Shown in pieces: positions 1 through 9,842 of a DNA stretch of 64,000 bases. The DNA comes from Tubiluchus corallicola (lineage: Eukaryota > Priapulida > Priapulimorpha > Priapulimorphida > Tubiluchidae). A program made the translations under genes and the position numbers. The notes under the pieces were generated by a model. The model did not search any database. It had not been told where the DNA came from and was given only the letters and a program-made list of their open reading frames with translations. Position 1 is the stretch's first letter; every line of letters begins with the position of its first letter. Location: the NCBI GenBank assembly GCA_030141605.1, contig JAQGDQ010000037.1, positions 377,001-441,000 of the forward strand, given 5' to 3'.

Positions 1-74
1 GACTATCTGATGTGCTAAACAAAACTTTGAAACTAAGCTAGCCTTAAGTATCAAACATGATGCATGGTCTTTCT

Positions 75-1100
75 GTTAGTAACCCTAAGATACTGGTTAA
101 GGCTGCTGATTCACTGGTCAAGCCATTGACAATAATTTTTAAAAGTCTTTAACTACTGTGATATATCCAGTGATTGAAAGTTGTCTTGCAGTAGTCTGAT
201 ACATAAAAAGGGACCAAAGAATAAACCTGCGAACTATAGGCCAATTGCAATTACGAGTAATGATGGCAAACTGCTGGGGAGGAGAGGCAGATCATCAATA
301 TAATACTTGTGTACTTACAATCTAACAATTTTTTAAGTAGATCTCAACATAATAATCTACTAGAGTTCTTCCAAATACGTATTCTCCTCTTGACTCTAGT
401 ATATCTAGACTTAGCGAAAGAGTTCGACAAAGTCCCACACAGGAGATTGTTACTTAAATTTGAGGCATATGGCATTCACGAGCAACCACTTAACTAGATA
501 AAAGCATGACTAAGTGACAGATTCTAATATGTCAAAATTGAGGGATCTGCTTCATCAACTGTCCCAGTTCTATCAGGAGTGCCACAAGGAAGTGTCATCG
601 GACCCGTGTTATTTCTCATCTTCATAGATGACATAGATGATAATGCTATTAGTCGGCTAGTAAAGTTTGCTGATGATACCAAATTAGCATGTCCAGTATG
701 TTCTTCTATGCAAATTAGACAGTTTCAAGAAGATTTGCATAAATTCTGTGCATGGGCTGATAAATGGCAAATGGAGTTTAACATGCTCGATCGTAAATGC
801 AAGGTGATGCACGTAGGTAATCACACCAATCCGGCCCAATACAGCTTTTGTGATATTGATTTGCCTGAAGTGACTGAGGAGGTGGATCTCAGTAGTAAAA
901 CAGAAAACTAAATTTTTGCAGTCATAATCCTAAGAAGAAGATTATTAAGAGTAACAGAATCCTTGGGTTAATTAGCAGGGCCATAATTGCTAGTGAAAAC
1001 AAATAATGTAAATCGCTTTAAACATAAACTTGATGTAAAACACCGTGATAGAAACTTCCTATTTCAATACCAGTTAGGTATATTAGGAAGAGTGTAAACC
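75..1100 (+). pseudogene. Decayed non-LTR retrotransposon (LINE) reverse transcriptase, CR1/L2/Jockey-like
   Basis: Broken reading frames follow the order of a LINE ORF2 reverse transcriptase. From 75 there is a piece like the region before the palm (VSNPKILVKAADSLVKP). From 196 comes LIHKKGPKNKPANYRPIAIT, the typical 'KKG....NYRPI' block. Near 400-490 is LDLAKEFDKVPHRRLLLKF, the first catalytic Asp block. From 576 is PQGSVIGPVLFLIFIDDI, and at 666-677 the catalytic FADD box. After a stop near 909, bases 945-1100 still read like the C-terminal tail (NRILGLISRA, then VNRFKHKLDVKHRD). Frameshifts and stops separate the blocks, so it cannot make an enzyme. No endonuclease domain is seen; the 5' part would lie left of the window. 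CR1, L2 and Jockey cannot be told apart by eye. Confidence 0.85.
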
Positions 1101-1194
1101 AACAACAACATAACAGTTAAATGGACAAAATTTTTTTTGGCTAACTTAGCTACTCAGTGGATGAGAGATTGGTGCAAGAGACGGAAAGAAGGGT

Positions 1195-1354
1195 TTACTC
1201 ACCTTGAAGGCGAGTTACAAAGATGAGTTATGAGTAACCAGTAGGAGATTACCTTGCTAATTTAAATAATCAGTAACGAGTAATTTAATTAGTTTTTCGG
1301 AAGTAATTAGTAATCATGACAAATTACTTTTCAAAAGTAACGAATCCAACACTG
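1195..1354. mobile_element. Right end of a hAT-like short DNA element
   Basis: This stretch is rich in AGTAA/TTACT motifs in both orientations and ends in AAGTAACGAATCCAACACTG at 1335-1354. The reverse complement of that end begins CAGTGTTGG, a common start of hAT-type terminal inverted repeats. I could not find the matching left end, so it is either truncated or very diverged. Confidence 0.3.
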
Positions 1355-1853
1355 ATTTTCTGTAGCCCGTATTTGTATATATTGCATTAAAGCTACACAT
1401 CAATCATGAAACTTTCTTCACTATAAATCACACTTGCAAAACTTTACAAGCACAGAGCCAACACTGAGCGATACAACTTTTATTACAAGTACAACTTTTA
1501 AGATGACGAAATAGATCTAGGGAATTCCCTATTGGAAGAAGTTATAAGACAACAAACAACTGGCAGTTTTTAAAATGCACTAGAGGTCTCCTATATTAAT
1601 ACCATTGAGGTATGACTGGAGGCAGATATAGGTTCTTGTTTATCTATCCAAGGGCACAATGAAGGCTTTACTATTTATGTGCAGGTAACGGTTTTGTTAC
1701 CAATAATTATCTAGTGTATACGGGTATAATAACTATTGGTTAAGTACTACTCTACTGTATAGGCTAATGCCTATGGTAACAGCAATGCATTAATAACTAA
1801 GTAAGCCTATTTAATTTAGTATTACTGTCATTGTGCCCAAGGAACACAACTAC

Positions 1854-2027
1854 CTTTTTCGGAAAAGGTCTAGCAGTAGTGCAAGACATTAAGTCAAGGA
1901 AACCATCTTTTTGGCTAGTAGTTAACGGTGCTCTTGCATTTCCTTTCGCATTCCATAAAGCAAGTTTATCTGCAGAACACTTATTTTGAACGACAAAATC
2001 AAAACTTGTCAACGTGGGCTCCGCCAT
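1854..2027 (-). CDS. Doubtful first coding exon, unknown protein
   Basis: On the minus strand an ATG at 2027 in a good start context (AAGATGGCGG) opens 58 codons, followed by a plausible donor (AAG|GTAGTT at 1853). The peptide begins MAEPTLTSFDFVVQNK and has no family I recognise. No downstream exon can be identified, because the next sequence on this strand runs into the hAT-like and LINE remnants. It could be a chance frame or part of a lost transposase-type gene. Confidence 0.2.
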
Positions 2028-5000
2028 CTTTGTTCAATTTGTTGAAATAACAGCATCTTTTTGCGCGCTAATAGAAGTGCTAGCTGTAGACACCATCATA
2101 ATTGCGCCTGTCCAGTTCATGAATGTGTTCCACGTATGCCCCCCCCCCCCCGCGACTTTACGCTAGTGGCTCAGCAATGGAATAGTAAGCAGAAGACTTA
2201 ATTGTCACAAACAACCAAATCACAAAGGAAAAAGAAGGCTAAACTTACACTAATCAAGGATATGAAAGAAGAATCTAAGGAGAAAAGAAAATCAGTGTCA
2301 AAATAAGATTTTTGAAAGAAGATTTTAAAAAAAAAAATCGTTATGTATTAACTGGCAATAATGCTCAAGTGAGAGATTTTCGACTAAACATGATAGACGC
2401 TAAAGGAAATTACCCAAATAGTAGCAAAAGTAAGCCCGGTTGTCTTATTATGTTGTAAAAAAACTCTAGAGACATAAACATAGACATAGACATTGAACGT
2501 TCATTTTCTCCAATATAGTTTTACAGCAAAAGTTTGTTAAATATTAAATAACTGTAATCATGGAGCAGGTCAGGGAGAGACCATAGGGTCACCAGTCTCC
2601 TGCCCTTATAGATAGATTGGTATATTTAAAATAAATGGTGATGCTGCAGATAACAAAAACAAAATAAGAAAAAATAGTACAAACTATCAAAAAAAACTAA
2701 AAATAAAAAAATAAGTTAAATGCATAAATCTAAGCAAAAGAATACAATTTTGGGACAACAAAAGGTTGTAAGTGACGTAATGACCACAAAAACTATTTAA
2801 GTACAAAGTAAAACATTGTATCAAACTAAAACAAAACGAATGATGAGTAATTCATTAATTGAAACAAACTAATAAAGGTAAATCATAATCATTAATGTAG
2901 TCAAATTAACCAAAATCAATAATAATTAGGGGACTCGGCAAGAAACAATGAAGGGGACAACAAAATCTAAATGCAGAAATTGACTATATCTATATGGCGT
3001 TTGTTTGGGTAAAGAATATGAAAAATAATAAACGGTACTTGCAAAACATTTTTAATGTATAACAGCAAGAGACAACAATTTCATTTATTTAGTACGATTT
3101 AATAGATGAGGGAATTTTATGAATAAAACTAGATTATTCATTTATTAGGATTATTATATGTAGTAGTAGTAGTAGTATTACTGTCTGGAATGCTAATAGA
3201 AAAGAAATTGCAGATACACTTCTCTCAGGTTTGAAAATTTTGTTTCCAGAGTGCATATTATTTGAATTATGTAGCTATGCAATATACTGCACTATGATAT
3301 GTCTATAAGTTTAATCTTGTAACTCACATTACAAATTTACTGAAAAATAAAAATCATGTAACAACTGACACCACCACCACCACCAGAATGACAACTCAAG
3401 AGAAACAACGACAAAACAACAGCAAGAGAGAAAACGATCAATAGATAAACAGAGGCACAACAAAGGACGAAACCCTAGGCAAAACATTATGTAGTTATAG
3501 GCTTCACCCAGTCGATCTATGATAAAACAGAAACATTCAGTCCGACATCCAATTGTACAAAAATTCAATGCCACCTTACAAGTTTTGCTTTCTCACTACA
3601 CAAGAAAAACTAATTTAGTAATTTTTATAGCTAAACGATTTTTTCAAAGCTATTTTTAACCTACAGTTGATTTTATAGTGAATGCATAAAAGAATATTAT
3701 TATTATTGTTGTTATTATTACAAGTGAATGTTGCAACTTCATTCTGACAAATTTTTTGGTACGTTTGTGGATAATAAACTTAAAGGGGAAGAACAGGCAA
3801 TTGGCTGCACGTTATGGATTGCCATAGAAGTTTTACAAAGTTTTACAAATCTTTGCTTCTAATGCAAACTCTGGTCTTTTTCCCACCCTACGTTTCCTTG
3901 GCTTTCATATATTTTCTGTATTCCCTGTATGCAACAAGACAGCATGTAGGTGAAACTAAAATTGCAAAACAAATTTTTTAAACTTTGTTTATGAATAATG
4001 CTTTCTTATGCTTTAAGTAGCCACATAGTTTTTTATTGCATTGTGTAAAAGAGACTGTTATTTTCCGGCTGCTCTATTAAAATAATAATCTTTTTTATTA
4101 TTCTAAGCTCAACAGTTAGCATCAAGCATTGGAGTCCCATAATTTTTTTGAGGTGCTGCAAATTAATTACAATGGATTACAATGGTTGTATAGATCGCGG
4201 GTAAGCTTACGTGGTGCGCTTTGCTAAAGAGATCGAAATTTACCAAAAAAAGAATTCCTGCGCAAATTTTCCATTTGCACTGCCTAATGGAGCTCTTTAT
4301 TGCCACCTAAGATGCCGGTGCGTTTTACTTTTTGCACTTTTACTTAGTCATTATTTGTTCAGAATTTGTTTATTTGTCAGTATTTTTATGTTGGCGAATG
4401 CGTTTAATTTTCAGTTCCCCGTGGTTTCCTGTGACTGCTTTAGGTCTACTTCAGTGAGTCGATGAACAAACTTAGTAGAGTTTGCGAGCTGACATTTAAC
4501 TTTAGAATCAACTCGTGGCTCCAACTTGCTAGATAATACATAACTCACTTGCAGTTTGAAATGCCCGAATTATAGATCACTATGCCCATTGTTACTTAAA
4601 CTTAGGCTATTCTAATTTTTAATAGGTATAGGTGATTCTGCCAATTCGACAATAGTGCCTCAGAGTGTGCATGTTGCTTTTACGTCATTAGGCTTTTTAA
4701 CGTGGCAACAGCGACGTACAAGCAGTTTTGGAAACTATAAACTGCAAGTGTTATTCACATAAAATCATAACTTTATGGCGCATTGTATTTGTAAAGTGTT
4801 GCTGGCAAGACAGTGGTAAGCTGGCATAAAACTTAAGTGTCCATTATTTACTGAATGTCTGCTGTGCTTACTTGTCTTGAATGCGGATTCTTATATTGGC
4901 TTTCTGACTGCCAATAGTCTTTAGTCAAGCAATTCTTCAGTCCATACACCAAAATTTTGAAATTATCGTACAGTGTTATTATCTGCTAATAATTACGCAG

Positions 5001-6666
5001 ATACTGATGCCTAGTTTTGAAGAAAAATACTTGAGGTACAAAATAAGTGCTTTTAGAGTGAGCTGTGCAAATTTGTTGCTGATTTTGTTTTTTGATATTT
5101 TCCTGTAAAAATCTTACATAATATCCCAAGGATTGAAAATTTGGATCCCAGTGGTGTTTCTGAAACAAAAATTTCATTTTGGTTTGCCGATAATTGCACT
5201 TTCTGTTCAATTTTGTTTCGTCAAAAATGATTAAGTTTCGTAGGCGAAACTTTCGGTAATTTTCAGTAACATTTTTCCGATGTTTTAGTAGTATTTATCC
5301 TGCTCACCTTTCTTTCTCCTAGATGTTAAAAATCGCTGAAAAATCTTGTCTAAAATAATTCAAATGAAGCAAAAATATCATTCATTTAACTACTACGATG
5401 CTACTTGCGGGCTCCACCAACCGTTTAAGCATGCCATGCACTAATATTTTTTATGAGAATTTGTGCATCATACAACAACAGATTTTCAACATTTTTATCA
5501 TTATGAGATCTTTGTGAACCAACCTTTTCGTGATGAAATGAAGCAGCTGACTTTGAAGAAATTTTTGTAATTTTTCCAAATAAACAGACTTGTGTGATTT
5601 AGAAATGTATGCTTTTTAATTATTGCTAATTCACTTATATAAATTATTATTTTAAAATATTATTTTCTAATTTTTAACTGCACAAAGGAATTTGGGCATT
5701 ACTTTGTTTCTAAAATTTATTAAAAACCTTTGCAGTGCATAGTAAGCTGGTGACTCATATTTCTATACCAGTAATACTACACCCATCCATTAATAAGTTC
5801 AGTCGGTTAATTGGGTCAAAACACTTCGGTTCCTAAGTGAGTCTATTAAGCGGTGCCTACTGTACTACTATCACAAATTATTATCATGTTTGAATTTATG
5901 CAAATCTTTATTTACATTCTCACTGATTATTTATTGTTACTTTGTCAACGTTAACTAGACGAGTTGGAGATTATATCGGTAACTAGTTTTCATTACATAG
6001 TGGGCACCGGGTTCACCAAAAAGCAAAAACATAGTATTAATAATCTTTCATTTAATGTTTTGGATTCTTTGTACTTGATAGTGATAACTACAGCTGTAAC
6101 AGAAGCTCGCTTAAGCATTTGGCGGGATAACCAGATGATGCAATATTTCATTCAAAATGAGCGCGTCCGGCTTGAAGTGGATAAATTGGATACTAAATAT
6201 ATAAGATGCTTATGATTTTATTGCTGAAACTTTCTAACGTCTTTCTCAAATATTAAAATATGTTCAGCTTTCAGAGAGAGTTGTCTTTTGCTTTAAGGAA
6301 CTAACATGGGGAATGATCGCTTGCAATTTTTTCAAAAAAATATTCTCTATAATCAGTGTAGACCCATATAGTAACTGTAGTGACTATGTCTGAAATATCC
6401 ATCATTGAGTTTAACTTTTACGATGATTACTCTGGTTTACACACAAACACGCACACATGCTGGTTTACATGCATGTTCGACACCGAAAAAGAACTTCCTA
6501 CGCCAAACAAAAGTCATCTGCGAATAATTAACTTCAAATTAATTTAGCCTTTTAACCTTCCAATAAATAAATTTTATATTTGTTTTTGTATTTAGGGTAC
6601 CGGTATTAAATTATATATTTCTAAAAGCATAATTTCTGCGATTGCTTTAATAAAGATACTTTTTTC
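2028..6666. other. Intergenic, no gene recognised
   Basis: AT-rich sequence without coding signals that I trust. It contains a poly-C run at about 2142-2152, a short (TAG)n at about 3161-3177, and a CCA/CAC run near 3369-3382. The longest open frames (3329-3574 minus, 4211-4465 plus, 5964-6215 plus) look like chance frames. Bases 6650-6668 (a T-rich stretch ending in CAG) look like a 3' splice site, so an untranslated RAD23 5' exon may lie somewhere in this interval. Confidence 0.5.
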
Positions 6667-6734
6667 AGGCATGGTCTGTTAGCATTGTAGAAGCTTCATC
6701 TCATTGAATTCTAAATCACCGACAAAAAACAAAC

Positions 6735-7925
6735 ATGCTGCTCACACTGAAAACGTTACAGCAGCAGGTGTTCAAGGTAGAAATTGACCCATCCGAGACA
6801 GTTAGAGCTTTAAAACAGAAGATTGAAGCAGAGAGAGGTAAAGAATTTCCAGCAGACTATCAAAAATTAATTTACTGTGGCAAAATTTTAAATGATGATT
6901 CGCCACTTACAGAGTATAAAATTGAAGAAAAGAACTTTGTTGTTGTTATGCTGACAAAGCCGAAACCAAAACCAGCAGAGGCTGCTTCAGCAGTAGAAAT
7001 GACTCCGGCAGCAGCTGCTTCTAGTGCTGTAACAGCCCCTAAGGAAGAAGAGAGCAAATCTGAAACTAAACCAGCTGCTTCACCTGGGACAGAAAGTTCA
7101 GGGGGAACTGCACCAGCAACAGTAACAGCAGGAAATACTCCTGAAAGCGAGTCGGCAACTAGTAGTAATGTGGATTTACCTGGAGGAATCTCTCTGGCAG
7201 AGTCTAGTTTAGTCACAGGTGAAGAGTATGAACGGATGGTATCACAAATCATGGCAATGGGTTTTGAAAGAGATTTAGTGGTACGAGCATTAAGAGCTAG
7301 CTTTAACAACCCTGACCGAGCCGTAGAGTATTTATTATCTGGTATACCGGATATTGTGGATCCTGAGCCTCCTGCTCCAGCAGCACCTCCTAGTGCTGAA
7401 TCTGGCGGACAGGCTGCTTCTGGCGGACAGGCTGAGCAGGAAACGGGAGCCACCGAAAGTTCTGTCGGTACAACGGAGCCGACTCAAGGCGAGGCAGATG
7501 CATTAGCCTTTTTAGCTCAGCAGCCACAATTTCAACAAATGAGGCAAGCTATTCAACAAAACCCAGCCTTACTTCCGGCATTTCTGCATCAGCTGGGTCA
7601 GTCAAATCCGCAATTACTGCAACATATTAGCCAGCATCAGGAGAGATTTATCCAAATGTTAAATGATCCACAGGGTGGAGCACCGGCTAGCGGAGGTGGT
7701 ACAGGATCCGGAAGGGGTACCGGATCTACAGGAGCTCCCGCTCCTGGACAAGGACCTTTGCCTGGTGTGATACACGTTACCCCACAGGAGAAAGAAGCTA
7801 TTGAGAGGTTGAAAGCATTAGGTTTCCCTGAAGCTCTGGTAATTCAAGCATATTTTGCTTGTGATAAAAATGAAAACTTGGCTGCCAATTTCTTACTTTC
7901 GCAAGGCTTTGATGATGATGATTAA
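6735..7925 (+). CDS. RAD23: RAD23 ubiquitin receptor / nucleotide excision repair factor
   Basis: Intact 396-residue frame with the full RAD23 architecture. An N-terminal ubiquitin-like domain (about 1-76) is the part that docks on the proteasome. A low-complexity Ala/Ser/Thr/Glu linker follows. The first UBA domain (about 162-204) contains MGF at 175-177. The XPC-binding domain (about 256-312) has the [14 protein letters not shown] motif and a long Gln-rich helical stretch. A Gly-rich linker leads to the second UBA domain (about 351-392), and the protein ends GFDDDD. In the family, RAD23 carries polyubiquitinated proteins to the proteasome and stabilises XPC in DNA damage recognition. The length is close to the usual 360-410. 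The start codon is the first ATG (AAACATGC) and directly opens the ubiquitin fold. The coding region has no intron, but a T-rich sequence ending in CAG at 6668 suggests a spliced 5' leader. Stop is TAA. Confidence 0.97.
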   Translation: MLLTLKTLQQQVFKVEIDPSETVRALKQKIEAERGKEFPADYQKLIYCGKILNDDSPLTEYKIEEKNFVVVMLTKPKPKPAEAASAVEMTPAAAASSAVTAPKEEESKSETKPAASPGTESSGGTAPATVTAGNTPESESATSSNVDLPGGISLAESSLVTGEEYERMVSQIMAMGFERDLVVRALRASFNNPDRAVEYLLSGIPDIVDPEPPAPAAPPSAESGGQAASGGQAEQETGATESSVGTTEPTQGEADALAFLAQQPQFQQMRQAIQQNPALLPAFLHQLGQSNPQLLQHISQHQERFIQMLNDPQGGAPASGGGTGSGRGTGSTGAPAPGQGPLPGVIHVTPQEKEAIERLKALGFPEALVIQAYFACDKNENLAANFLLSQGFDDDD

Positions 7926-8911
7926 TTTAATTGCAAATCTTTGAAGTAATTAATTCATAAATGGTCATATTACTTACATACGTCCTCTGATTTTTAAATA
8001 TATTTTTTGTGGAAGCTCAAGGTCAGAATTAATACTGTTTCTTATTCTACAGCAATTTATAGTGCTTTTATAGCACAGCTGAGGAAATTTTATCTTCTAA
8101 CTGCAGTTACTTAACTTGCAAGTCACTTACAGCAAACATATATTTTAGTGGTAAGAGGCTGTATAGTACACCTAGAGCTATAATGTATTATTAACTAATT
8201 TTGAGAATGTTTGCATTTGGATTGTGCATCCAAGGTTTTTGGTTGCAGTTATGACTGTTATAATTTCTTTTGTAGTTATGCTGTGTGGCAATCTATTAGA
8301 AAATAATTTTTTATGTATCTAATGTAACAATATTTGACAATGATATTGTATAAAAAAAGATACACACAGCTGTCAGTGTCAAACCCATCAGACTTGTTAT
8401 GCTAATGGTTAAAATTACACTTTTAACATCCACTTCTTGCTTTCTGCACCATTATCTAATATATTTGTTTTAGAAAAATGAGCTCTAGAAAATATTCATT
8501 ATATCTAGCTACTTGGTTTTCATGTACTTACTTCTTGCAATAGCTGTTATAAAATTATTCTGTCGAATATTTGAACCATGACACTGTGCTGAAAAATAAA
8601 AATGGTTTACGTTTACAATTTTTTTCAATTTCAGTTATAATTTAACCATAAGATGCTAAATTAGACAGCATCAGATGAATATTATATAGACTTGACATCA
8701 AAGTAGTTTAGAATGGTTTCTGCAGTAGTGAATGAGAGTAACTACGAAAAAGACCATAATGATGAAGTAATAAATTTTAAAGGCATTAAAAATCACAATT
8801 ATTTTAGATGTAATAATTGAAAAGTGTGAGGTGCGAATGAAACCTGTAATTTAGGCTGACGTATTAGAGCAATGACGACAAAATTTAATAATAACACAGC
8901 TGCGGTAAGCA
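7926..8911. other. RAD23 3' untranslated region and short intergenic stretch
   Basis: AT-rich and without coding signal. The first AATAAA after the RAD23 stop is at 8595-8600. The minus-strand small membrane-protein frame ends at 8912, so the two genes converge here. Confidence 0.5.
8595..8600 (+). terminator. Candidate RAD23 polyadenylation signal
   Basis: The first canonical AATAAA downstream of the RAD23 stop, which would give a 3' untranslated region of roughly 690 bases. Earlier variant signals cannot be excluded. Confidence 0.4.
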
Positions 8912-9358
8912 TTAGTAGAAGTATCTCAGTCCGAAGAGAAGGCCTTGGCTAATAAAAAACATTAAAATAAAATAGATAACAGAAACTATAATAATTATTA
9001 CAATTACCAAAATGATTACCCACTGATGAGTGAGCTGCAGCTTAGTGATGGTGTGAGAGCAGTTACGTGTGAGATCCTTTACTGTGCTGTTTGAGAGTTG
9101 TCAGCCCCCAAGAATGAAATCTCTTCCATGATCCTGGCCATGCAACGAGAAAAGATGTTTGAGAAATTTAAGTATCTGCTGGTCCATCACAGCTGAAGTA
9201 GTAAAAATATTACAGCCTGTTGTAGCTATCAGCGTCGTTAATGAATCATCAACACTCAGCAGAATATCCATCTGCATCTGAATTGCTGCCTGTCTAGTGC
9301 AAGTGCATTCACTTGCACTAAAGAGAGTTGCCAGTCGAAGTATTAATTCATTGTCCAT
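8912..9358 (-). CDS. TGA-interrupted frame for a small membrane-anchored protein
   Basis: ATG at 9358 (context AAACATGG) opens 85 codons, beginning MDNELILRLATLFSAS, to a TGA at 9101-9103. The same frame then continues without another stop for 62 codons to TAA at 8912-8914. The second part starts QLSNSTVKDLTRNC and contains a very hydrophobic stretch (WVIILVIVIIIIVSVIYF onward), a clear membrane span near the C-terminus. The first part is helical in character with several Leu, Met and Cys. The pieces therefore look like one 148-codon gene for a tail-anchored protein, broken or recoded at codon 86. Explanations are a pseudogene, a sequencing error, stop readthrough, selenocysteine, or splicing around the TGA. 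One in-frame route runs from a weak GT at about 9222 to an AG just before the AAG GAT CTC codons. I see no obvious SECIS element. The family is not recognised. It is divergent from PEX1 with a 382-bp spacer, which supports a real promoter. Confidence 0.5.
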
Positions 9359-9740
9359 GTTTGAATATTGTAATAATTAGTAAATTTATTGATGAGAATA
9401 ATCTCCTATTGACTGTTAGTGTAATCCATTACAATACATGTGTTATTTTGTTGTTTAATGTAGATATCATGATTCATGAAAAAATTTTGTGCAAAACAAG
9501 GCTGCAAGTTACACTATACCGATCTTTTAGTGGGCGGTCGTAACGAGTACGCAAAAAATCCGAACAACGATGTGTTCAAAATAATTTCTTTCAATTACCG
9601 AAACAACATGGTAGTGCACGTGTGAATGCGAATTGCGAAGCGTGAGTTCATGAATATGGAACATTGTTATTATACATTGTGTTGAAGTAACCGTCTTTTT
9701 TGCTTTATATTACTCCGCGGATGCTATTGCCTGCTCTGAC
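9359..9740. promoter_or_regulatory. Probable bidirectional promoter between small membrane-protein gene and PEX1
   Basis: 382 bp separate the two divergent ATGs. No clear TATA box at a sensible distance or other element was identified. The assignment rests only on the head-to-head layout. Confidence 0.35.
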
Positions 9741-9842
9741 ATGGAAGCTTCCAAGACAGCTTTTGTAAAGTATTCAAACATGAAGCATTGTTTTGTTTTA
9801 GTGCCTTCTAGTTGGAGTAAATTTCTTCAAGCTGACAGAAGG
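9741..9842 (+). CDS. PEX1: PEX1 coding exon 1 (residues 1-34)
   Basis: Begins [20 protein letters not shown]. It aligns with the start of human PEX1 (VAFTNARDCFLHLP) and ends in phase 0 at GT (9843). Joined directly to the exon at 12655 it gives [13 protein letters not shown], which matches the spacing of the family without a gap. This is why the open stretch at 12199-12279 was not used. Confidence 0.85.

Noticed and set aside
6872..7453. 193-codon open frame on the minus strand
   Set aside because: Antisense shadow of the RAD23 coding region; its sequence is the mirror of the Ala/Ser-rich linker and UBA1.
8912..9103. Selenocysteine as the explanation for the in-frame TGA
   Set aside because: No stem-loop with a recognisable SECIS core was seen in the sequence after the TAA. 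It is kept only as one option among several.
9101..9103. Non-standard nuclear code in which TGA is sense
   Set aside because: The DEG/ENaC gene ends with TGA at a normal family length, so TGA works as a stop here.
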